In this document: positions 10,692 through 19,895 of the stretch, piece by piece
Layout of the letters: every line of letters starts with the position of its first letter
How positions within the stretch are numbered: position 1 is the first letter of the stretch
Assembly (NCBI GenBank): GCA_029465975.1
Contig: CM055747.1
Span: forward strand, 10,391,390-10,455,389
Direction of reading: 5' to 3'
Source: Dallia pectoralis
Lineage: Eukaryota; Chordata; Actinopteri; Esociformes; Umbridae
Length of the DNA stretch: 64,000 nucleotides
Notes under the pieces: generated by a model
What the model was told of the DNA's origin: nothing
Database searches by the model: none
What the model saw: only the letters and a program-made list of their open reading frames with translations
Program-made: the position numbers and the translations under genes

Positions 10692-11137
10692 TGTAAGGGA
10701 CAGAGTCCTGTCCTCCCACTCTATGGTGGTGATGACACCTCCCCTGCATCCGGAGAGAGGGAAAATTAGGGACTTGTTCGTTCACCTGTGTTTTTGTCCG
10801 CACCTGTGTTGTGTTTGCTCGTTAGTCCCTGTATTTAGTTCTGTCGTTTCCTGTCTTTCAGTGTCGGTCATTGTTAAGGTATGTTTCTCTTGTTTTACGT
10901 TTGCTGGTCCTGTTATGTATTGCGTGATTATTCTGGTGTTCTGCGTTTAGTATGTTCTGTCTCACTAAGGGGAGGTTTTGTTAATTATGTTGTTCTTCTG
11001 TGTTTGTGTTAAGTGTTAGGATTGTCTTTGTATTAAGCTACCCGTTCCTGTGCCTGTTTTGGGAGAAAATAAACCCTTGTATTGCAAAGCGCTCTGCGTT
11101 TGTGTCCTCTACCTGCTCGAAAGCCCCAATCCTGACA
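10692..11137 (+). repeat. 5' LTR
   Basis: 446 bp, TG...CA ended. It contains an AATAAA signal (11069-11074) and an internal segment (TCACCTGTGTTTTTGTCCGC and the T-rich stretch after it) that is also recognisable in the LTR of the second family member (32542-32835). The LTR ends three bases before the ATG of the internal ORF. Confidence 0.88.
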
Positions 11138-11139
11138 GA

Positions 11140-13151
11140 ATGACCGACCGAAAGAGGACACAGCGGAGCGAGAGGAGCTATACTCCCGCATCCCCTCAGC
11201 CTGCCGAGATCCCCATTCAGCTTCGCCGATTCGGGATACGGCGAGGATCGCCTCTCCCTCCTCGACCTTCCGCCCCACTGTCGAGGTGGCTACCGGCGGA
11301 CTCTAAGGCCCTGCGAGACTGGAGAGAGTCCCTCCGCTCTGAAACTGAGGAGTACCGAGAGGTGCCTGAGGAGGAGTACTGGGAGGAGCCAGAGGAGGAG
11401 GACGAAGCGGAAAGACTCAGCCGGGAGTACTATATCCTGCTGGGGCTCGAGTCTCCTACCCCACCCAAGATGGCTGCCGTCCCGCAGCTTCAGATGGCTG
11501 CCGCCCCGCAGCTCCAGACGGCTGCCGCCCCGCAGCTCCAGACGGCTGCCGCCCCGCAGCACAAGACGGCTGCCGCCCCGCAGCACAAGACGGCTGCCGC
11601 CCCGCAGCACAAGACGGCTGCCGCCCCGCAGCACAAGACGGCTGCCGCCCCGCAGCACAAGACGGCTGCCGCCACGCAGCAAAAGACGGCTGCCGCCCCG
11701 CAGCAGAAGACGGCTGCCGCCCCGCAGCAAAAGACGGCTGCCGCCCCGCAGCAAAAGACGGCTGCCGTCCCGCAGCAAAAGATGGCTGCCGCCCCGTCGA
11801 CCAAGATGGCTGCCGCTCAGGGTATAGAGGAGGCTTTGCGGGAGGATCGGGAGGTCTTCAGGGACTATAGGGCCTGGATAGGCGAGACAGGGTGTGGCCC
11901 GGAGGAGGAGAGCGGGCTGTTCAGCAGGTTCTTCTCGTGGCGAGCTCACCAAGGGGTGCTTCCACATCCAGCGCTGAAGTACCTAATGCCACGGTTGTTC
12001 TGCCGTGCGCCTCACCTTCTCTCGCTCCTGGAGACTGCCACTGACTCTGCTCCTGCGACCGTCCCTGTTCCCGTCACAAGAGTCGCCCAAGTTTCTGTCC
12101 CTGAGTGCACGTCTGTCCCTGAGTGCACGTCTGTCCCTGAGTGCACGTCTGTCCCGGAGTGCACGTCTGTCCCGGAGTGCACGTCTGTCCCGGAGTGCAC
12201 GTCTGTCCCGGAGTCCACGTCTGTCCCGGAGTGCACGTCTGTCCCGGAGTGCACGTCTGTCCCCGTTTCCGTATCTGAGCCTGTCCCCGTGTCCGTGCCT
12301 GTCCCAGTTTCCCTGCCTGTCCCAGTCCCAGTTTCCCTGCCTGTCCCAGTCCCAGTTTCCCTGCCTGTCCCAGTCCCAGTTTCCCTGCCTGTCCCAGTCC
12401 CAGTTTCCCTGCCTGTCCCAGTCCCAGTTTCCCTGCCTGTCCCAGTCCCCGTTTCCCTGCCTGTCCCAGTCCCCGTTTCCTTGCCTGGGCCAGTCCCCGT
12501 TTCCCTGCCTGGCCAGTCCCCGTTTCCTTGCCTGAGCCAGCCCCCGTGTCCGTCCCAGAGTCTGTCCCCGTGTCCGTCCCAGAGTCTGTCCCCGTGGCTG
12601 TCCTGGCCCCAGAGCTCACTCCAGCCCCAGAGCTCACTCCAGCCCCAGAGCTCACTCCAGACCCAGAGCCCAGTCCTGTTCCCCTGCCTGACTCCAGTCC
12701 TGTCCCCCTGCCGGACTCCAGTCCTGTCCCCCTGCCGGACTCCAGTCCTGTCCCCCTGCCTGACTCCAGTCCGGTCCCCCGTCCTGTCCTCGAGCCCTGT
12801 CCTGTTTTCGAGCCCCGTCCAATGCCCGAGGCCGTCATCCTGGCCGAGCCAGTTCCCGGGCCAAGGACTGTTGCCGGGCCAAGGACGGTTGCCGGGCCAA
12901 AGACTGTTGCCGGGCCAAAGCCGGTTCCCCGGCCACCTGACCCGTGTCCTCCGGCCCTGCCTCCTGACCCGTCTCCTCCGGCCCTGCCTCCTGACCCGTC
13001 TCCCCCGGCACTGCCTCCTGACCCGTCTCTGCCTGGTCGACCTCTAGACCTGCACCCTCCTGTCCGACCTCCAGATCTGCTCCCGCCGAGTAGACCTCCA
13101 GACACGCTCCCGCCGGGTAGACCTCCTGACCCGCTCCCGCCGGTCCCCTGA
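11140..13151 (+). pseudogene. Repeat-built ORF of the non-autonomous LTR element
   Basis: Starts MTDRKRTQRSERS at 11140. Residues 1-105 are non-repetitive, with a segment IRRGSPLPPRPSAP...RWLPADSKALR and a strongly acidic EEEYWEEPEEEDEAE stretch; the related element at 32 kb keeps the first of these. Then follow coding minisatellites: about 14 octads of TAAAPQHK type (24 bp), about nine SVPECT hexads (18 bp), about nine VPVSLPVP octads, PVPLPDSS octads and Pro-rich PPDPSPPAL units. A single missing G near 12511 (CCTGGCC where the sister units have CCTGGGCC) shifts the frame; the original phase continues to the stop at 13151. There is no zinc knuckle, protease or RT. The function is unknown, possibly a gag-like or packaging role. 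Confidence 0.75.
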
Positions 13152-13250
13152 CCTGCATCCGCCGGTCCGGTCCCCTGACCTGCATCCACCAGACCCGTCT
13201 CTCAGTCCTCCCTGTCCTTGTGTTTTAGGCGTTTCGGGAGCCGCGCCTTT

Positions 13251-13706
13251 AAGTGGGGGATTCTGTAAGGGACAGAGTCCTGTCCTCCCACTCTATGGTG
13301 GTGATGACACCTCCCCCGCATCCGGAGAGAGGGAAAATTAGGGACTTGTTCGTTCACCTGTGTTTTTGTCCGCACCTGTGTTGTGTTTGCTCGTTAGTCC
13401 CTGTATTTAGTTCTGTCGTTTCCTGTCTTTCAGTGTCGGTCATTGTTAAGGTATGTTTCTCTTGTTTTACGTTTGCTGGTCCTGTTATGTATTGCGTGAT
13501 TATTCTGGTGTTCTGCGTTTAGTATGTTCTGTCTCACTAAGGGGAGGTTTTGTTAATTATGTTGTTCTTCTGTGTTTGTGTTAAGTGTTAGGATTGTCTT
13601 TGTATTAAGCTACCCGTTCCTGTGCCTGTTTTGGGAGAAAATAAACCCTTGTATTGCAAAGCGCTCTGCGTTTGTGTCCTCTACCTGCTCGAAAGCCCCA
13701 GTCCTG
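13251..13706 (+). repeat. Polypurine tract and 3' LTR
   Basis: AAGTGGGGGA plus TTC leads into TGTAAGGGACAG at 13264. The LTR then follows the left copy with only scattered substitutions to 13706, where the terminal ACA of the left copy is replaced. Confidence 0.87.
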
Positions 13707-15120
13707 GTTTCCTAAATAGTCAGTTGACATTGTACACTTGACTATTGTCTAAAATGAGATTATATACCATCCAGCTACTATATACTTAAAATATGTCAAC
13801 TAAAAGTTGGTAATAAGAATGCAATGACCGTTCAAATCAATGATGAGCAAAACGTACATCTCGCATTCAATACTAAGTGCCTTGTTGTAACTCCGATATA
13901 ACTTTATTTTAGCAAATTATGAATATAATGAGACAAACATAGCTGAAGATAAGACAATATACCAACTTTGACAATGTGGTGAAGAACGTGGGCAATTATT
14001 ATTTTCATTTCTTGAAAATGTACGGTGTCCAAGATAGGTTTCCGTATTTCAACAGTAGGACGTTGCTTCTGCTACTTCGAAATGAAATTAGTTTAATGTT
14101 ATCAATGCAATGCAATAATGCATTATAACCGAATATATCTTGAATAAACGCATAGAGTGTTTCAACTTGATATAAAAAGTTATTATTATTGATTTGCTTC
14201 GATGGCGAACCAACAGTAGGATATTCATGTCAGGAAATTCACCGCATTTACCTCAATATTATAGTCTGCAATAAGTCTAAATTAATTTGGTTTAATTTAA
14301 AATAATCAGTGTGATAATATTTTCGCCCGTCAGCCTCATTAACATACGAATCATCCCAATTAGCACATACTAACTGTGTAACCTGCCATCAACAGCATAA
14401 GACCATATACTGTGTTATCATCCTAAATTAAATGAATTACGATGAATTATGAAGTAAAACATTTTACTAAAATAGTCATCGACTTGCAATCAAATGATTT
14501 GCGCATGATTGGCCGAGAAACAAATCTATTCATATGTATTTCTCCGGTCGGCACACATCTTTTTCAGTTGTTTGCCTGAGCAGGACACGCAAACTAACCG
14601 GTTGCACTGCGCACAGTGTTCATTAGTGTTGTTACGAGGTGCACATGAGACAGCAGCAAACTAACCGGTTGTACTGCGCAGTGTTCATATAGATCAGACC
14701 AAAACGAGTACAGTTTAATATGGATCGGACCAAAACCAGTCCAGTTTCATGCTCTTTCTGCCGTATGCGCCCCGGATTTATGTATGTCCCACGTCCTTCT
14801 CTGCATGAGTAATTTTATTTATCGCCGCCCATTAGTTCCATGCAGACATTTAAAGTGCCCAAGTGCACTACGTGCAAACACACACACACAAATGGGTTTG
14901 AGTGAATGTGACTGAAAATGTTCACTAACATGAGTCACAAATGGTGAAAAGCGTTCATTTTGTTTACCATTGTTTTGGGAAATTTGATTTAATAAATGAC
15001 ATTTTTTTGTAAGGCAACCTCACTTGCTTAACTATAACATATACTCTTACCAGCTTGTCAAAACAATGCTATTTAATGCTTTTTACAAAGGAATACAATT
15101 AATATTATGCAGAATTGAGT
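13707..15120. other. No gene seen; short local duplications
   Basis: AT-rich DNA. At 14592-14690 the word GCAAACTAACCGGTTG...CAGTGTTCAT is present twice in tandem, followed by two versions of GATCAGACCAAAAC (about 14692 and 14723). A CA run lies at 14877-14889. No coding potential is recognised. Confidence 0.45.
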
Positions 15121-15384
15121 TCAGCCTTTTGGCCCGGCCCTCCACAATATTTTCAGTTTCTCATGTGGCCCCATGGAAAAAATAATTGCCCACCCCTGAT
15201 CTAAAGCCTGTTTTCTGTAGTTCTGCGTCCCCTTGAAAAATGACCCCATTCGGTCAGGGAATTGATGACAAACTAAGCAGTACATGCTATCTCCATCATC
15301 ACCTTTCTCCACCCATGTGTACTGTGTTTTCCATGATACTAGGAAACCCCTCTTTCTTGCATTAGCTTCATATCCCTTCGACAT
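15121..15384 (-). pseudogene. hAT transposase N-terminal zinc-finger fragment
   Basis: The minus frame reads MSKGYEANARKRGFLVSW, then WVEKGDDGDSMYCLVCHQFP and FFKGTQNYRKQAL. This is the TTF/BED-like finger at the start of hAT transposases related to ZNF862 and similar genes. After RKQAL the frame runs into non-coding hAT terminal DNA, whose end CAGGGGTGGGCAATTATTTT (minus strand, 15200 downward) is a typical hAT terminus. It is therefore two joined hAT scraps and not a gene. Confidence 0.6.
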
Positions 15385-15680
15385 TGTTTTTTTGCTGACG
15401 TTAACAGCTGAGGTGAAAACTTGAAATGTTAGCTAACTTTGTTTTACGCGCTTCGTGACACTTTGTTGTCTGGCGTATGCTGAGGCAGCTGCCTTAGGAT
15501 ATAGACAAAGCCAATCACTGGCCCAGACGGGCCAGCGATTGGCCAATCTACTTGCCCGACATACTTTTTTTTACTGGCCCCAGGCCATCGGTTATGTCGA
15601 ACCCTGCATTTCCTCTTAGACTTTGTAAGCATTTTGTATTGGTAGTTGGCTTATTTATAGCTGTTTATTTTATATTTTTA

Positions 15681-15912
15681 AATGGTAAATGGTGCGCTTT
15701 TTTATAGCACTTTTATCCAAAGCGCTTTACAGGTCCTGGGTCACATTCACCCATTCATTCACTCATTCATACACTGACGATCGCGTCAACCATGCAAGGC
15801 GACTGCAGGCTCGCCAGGAGCAGCTGGGGTTAGGTGTCTTGCTCATGGACACCTCGACAATTTCCCAGGAGGAACCAACCGACTCAACTCACTGAGCCAC
15901 TGCCGCCCAACA
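15681..15912 (+). repeat. Common teleost interspersed repeat
   Basis: AAATGGTAAATGG, then ATCCAAAGCGCTTTACA, CATTCACCCATTCATTCAC, GGGGTTAGGTGTCTTGCTCA and TGAGCCACTGCCGCC appear in the order seen in a very widespread short repeat of fish genomes. No coding content. Confidence 0.75.
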
Positions 15913-16027
15913 CTGAATAAAGATCCAGTGCCTTTATACATTGGAATGTGTTTTCAAGTTATAGTATTCTGAGGAAATCCTTATTGTCTATTTAAGTTAC
16001 TATCAGAAGCATCAGCACTGCTAAAAA

Positions 16028-16160
16028 ATGGATTTGGACAAGCAGGTCATCAGGGGGTTCAAAAAGCTGTCAAACCAGCTTTTGTCCCTTACACCTGACA
16101 GTAACCTGACGACTCTGTGCATGCAGTCTGTTGGGGAAACGCAAACAGATGAGAGAAATG
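16028..16160 (+). CDS. Possible first coding exon, unknown gene
   Basis: ATG at 16028 (MDLDKQVIRGFKKLSNQLLS) opens a 44-codon frame, ending at GTAAGC (donor, 16161). There is no stop in frame, the protein looks soluble and ordinary, and the start context AAAAAATGG is acceptable. It lies 270 bp outside the CACTG-ended transposon. No continuation was found on the other side of the element, unless the small plus-strand exon at 24192 belongs to it; the phases do not match directly. The function is unknown. Confidence 0.35.
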
Positions 16161-17199
16161 GTAAGCGGCTGATATTCTTAGTTCCACTATCATTTTAAAT
16201 AATTCATGCTTATGTTTATTTTCTAATAATTGAATGAATAACTTTATAATCAATCTAGGTAGATGGAAAAAGAACAATATTTCTTGTTATCTCTGTATTT
16301 GTTCCTTTTCTAGCATTTTGTCTGTTTTAGCCAATGCGCTGATACAATTCAGCAACTTCTACCTTGATAAATACTGTATGTTTCTTTCCGTTTTGACTGT
16401 CAACAGAAGTGACTTAAACCTGACTGCACTGTAAAAAAAGATACACCATATCTACTCAATAAAATTGAGGCAACAGATTACAAGCAATATTATTAATTAA
16501 ATTTCACAAGGTTTGGTATTGAGTAAATATTAATTAAATAAGACCCTTAATAGTTAATCCATTTAATATGAGTAGATTCAAATCGAAAACAGTACAGAAT
16601 TAATTATAACCTAAACAAAAATATTGAGTGTAAATGAGTGTAAATAGTACTAATAAAAAATAATTTAATTCAAAATATCAATGATATATAATTGAGTAAT
16701 AATCATGTACATTAATCTGCACATTGATTTGAATTTAATCAATGCAATCAATTACATTTAATTATTAGTCTTTCTTAGGCATTACTAGTTCATGGCCTCA
16801 AAAATACAGAACTTAACAAATACTTTGTTAATTTTTTTATTAACAATGAACTTTTGTGCTTTTGACAGATTGTAGCACATCAATGTACACAGCCTGAAGT
16901 TGGATCTTACATTTTTAAACCAATTTTGTAAAAACAAAAATAAATGCCTTAAAGAATGGTGATGTGTCCATAAACCTGTGTCTCACCTTATTCAGCCACT
17001 AAATTGGGTCTATAATGATGCATAAAACATAAGAAGAAACATGTAATTTGTATGGAGTAAAAAAAAATCGTACTTTGAACTAACCAAACAAATCAGTGCC
17101 AACTTAACAACATAGCACTTTTAAATATGCAATTCTCAAGCTCTGCAGAAGCTGGACATTGTAGTTGAGGTGCAAACTTTTGTGCTACACAGCCAAATT

Positions 17200-19750
17200 T
17201 CAAGCCAGAAGTTTGCTCTTGAGGGACTGGACTTTGTTTGACAGCTTTGAATCAACCAGTTCCAAGAAAAGTTTTTGGAATACCTCAAAGGTGTACTTCA
17301 GCTGTCTGGGATAATTGAGATTTAGCGCGTAGGTCAAGCCAAGTAGGACAGAGCAAGCCCTTGCAATATCTCCAAGTCCTGTGATGACTTCCATGCCCTC
17401 TATGACAATACCAATCTTTGGGCTGTTGCTTGTAGAAGCTCCAGACTTCGGGATCACAATAATGGCCATTGTGAACTGTTGAAGTTCCTCCAAGTTCTCA
17501 GTGTCCTGCAACATGAAATTGTGTCTTAGTATAAAACTGTCGAATATATTGCAAGCATATCACATTATCGTTTTCATAGCTTAAAAATCTATGGTATGGG
17601 ATTTTATTTTCTTGCACGCCTTGGTCTGAAATTGTTCTTTTGTTCTCTATTTTGATGTTTTTGTAGTGTACAAACATGCTTCCATTGTAATGAGGGATTT
17701 ATGCTGATCTACTATTTTAGCACTCTCTATGTAAAGTATCTTCATCCCTCTTGTTTGGAAATTTAGAGAATCTATGACAAGGAGCACTGAAGCTGATAAA
17801 GATACTACAAAAAGAAAATGTTACAGATCTTTGTCAATTTACAAATTAAGGAAAAATTATGTTGACGCATTTGTATTGCAAATTAAGTTCACCTACGTTG
17901 AATTCTTTGATAAGATGTCCTGCTTGTTCTCCAAGGTATTCTATAAGAGACCGAAGAACAACCTCTCTGGTCCTCTCAACCGAAGAGTGCGCCGAGTCCT
18001 GGGGAGAAATGCAACAACTGATAAGTCAATTACCAAAAAGAAACAAAAAAAAAGCAAGCGATGATGGATGAGAAAAACACAGTAGGGCAGCTAAGCTGCA
18101 ATTTTAGGACTAAAACTGAACGCTCTGAAGCTTGCGCTAATGGGAGGACTTCCTGCATTTTCTCGTAAAATAGAAGCAGTTGTATTTCTAGTGAAAAGTT
18201 AAATCACAGTGCCCCACTGAATCGTTATTCATTAAAATACGGCAGCAGCTAATTTCTGGAGGACAATTGTCTATCATTCAGTTAGATGGCCTTATTCATA
18301 TAATTTTGAAATCTTATGAAACAAAGCCACTACCTCCAGCAGTTCAATAATCATTCCCAGTCTTCTTCCAAGGGCTCCACCTTTGGCACGAAATAGTGTC
18401 AGTAGTTTGGGAGTATGACGGTCTAACGCAGACATAAATTTCGGTTCAAGATGTTTTGTAGTTGTTCTCTGAAATTCTGCATTGATCTGAAACACAAAGG
18501 CAACAAAAGAGACATCAGTTGTTAGCCTCAAACATCTTTTGTATAAATTGTCTAACATTCAATACTTTTGCCACTGTCAGACACTTGATGTTCCCTTCCA
18601 CAATATTGGCATATGTTTACATTCAGGAATTTTTAATGAGGGGAGTTAAATGTCATTTTAAGGACTTTAATGCAAAATTGAAACTTTAAAATGAACTACA
18701 AATACCAACTTACTTGAAAAGCATCAAACAGGGCAGGCCAGCGGTCCTTCATGGTTTGAACAGTTGGACACAGATTGATGATTTCATGTCGTCTGAGGGC
18801 AAATGTTTTGCTCATTTTGTCCTTGACTATCTTTTCGTTGTTCTTCTTTTTTGAATCGGTGACCAGCTCTTCCCTTACTTTCTCCAAGCTCTGCTCATTT
18901 TCACCAGCTGGGTAGGGTGGCAGATAATTGACCGCTGCTCTTTTGCCTTTTTTACATTTTTTGCAGAACTTCTGTCAGCAGGGCATTTATGTTTTAGAGC
19001 ATTGCATGTGACATCTGGAATACCAAGGCCTCTTAGCTTTGTTCTGTAGTTAGCCATCTTGTATTTAATGCTATTCTGCCATCCAATGACGCCTGAAGAG
19101 CTCCCAGGATCCTTCAGACATGGGTGTGCCCTGATAAGTGCTTCAGCTACAGAAAGACGATTCTGGAGTGATGGATAGGGAGTGTGTATATAAATGGACT
19201 GAGCTAGCTTTTCAAGTATGTCTGACTTGATGTTTGGAGTAGTCAACAGTGTTCCCTCTTTTCTGTAAACTGCATTGGCTCTTTCAAGAATCATTTCAGT
19301 TTCAACAGAGAATTGTGGAATAATGAATTCAGTTGGCCATGGTTTATTTTGTAGGCCGCTGCTTGCTGACATGGCTGAGCTTTCAGATGATGAATCACAT
19401 GATTCATAGGAGTCATGTAGAGTAGAACTTGTGGAGGCAGGATCATGGGATTGCTCGGAGGTTAAACTTTCATCTAAGCTGTCATTGTGTGGTACTGGAT
19501 ACAAATTGAGAACAACTGGTTTGATGGTCAAAACCTTAATTGTAGCTTTGTGTGTAATTTCAGCAGTAGAGTTGAGAGTAAAAAATTCCTCAAAATCTGG
19601 ATCTAAATACTGCAGGATGAAGTCGTCAGGGATACTTAATGCCTGCTTGATGGCCAAGTTCAGCTCTTCCATAGTCTCTGGTATTCCGGATGGAAGAGAT
19701 AGTTTGTCAATTCTGTGACCAAAGATGACCCGGAGCATTGCTGAATCCAT
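17200..19750 (-). pseudogene. Spliced SAMD3-like / PB1-like gene within the CACTG element
   Basis: Four exons can be read on the minus strand: 19760-18714 (ATG at 19750, after acceptor TTCTCACTAG), 18486-18334, 17998-17897 and 17505-17200, with AG/GT borders and phase 0 at every junction. Residues 1-90 resemble a PB1-type fold (MDSAMLRVIFGHRIDKLSL...). Later blocks (IPQFSVETEMILERANA, YLPPYPAGEN, RRHEIINLCP, RWPALFD, GVEV-type IGIVIEGMEV, YALNLNYPRQLKYTFEVFQK) match the large fish family often annotated as sterile alpha motif domain-containing protein 3-like. A one-base frameshift near A-runs at 18940-18962 breaks exon 1. The role is unknown; its position suggests a transposon accessory protein. 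Confidence 0.7.
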
Positions 19751-19895
19751 GTCAGGTTGCCTAGTGAGAAGAAAAAAAAATTACTCAAACCCTCAAAAAT
19801 AAGTGATGTGTGGGCATCCGTTTTTTTGGGGGGGGAAATAATCTAATTCACAAAGTCACCAACACCTCACAGTTTATGAAAGGGAAAGAGAGAAT

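Larger units (their letters stand above)
10692..13706 (+). mobile_element. Non-autonomous LTR retrotransposon, member 1
   Basis: Two nearly identical direct repeats (10692-11137 and 13264-13706) enclose 2.1 kb with one long repeat-rich ORF and no protease, RT or integrase. The LTRs start TGTAAGGGACAG, and the left one ends CCTGACA. A purine-rich tract AAGTGGGGGA (13251-13260) sits just before the right LTR, as a polypurine tract should. The close match of the LTRs suggests a young insertion. No clear target duplication is visible, and the last three bases of the right LTR are altered. A related copy lies at 31888-32835. Confidence 0.85.

Noticed and set aside
12074..13189. Gly/Thr-rich 371-codon minus-strand frame
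   Set aside because: Antisense shadow of the repeat-built ORF of the LTR element.
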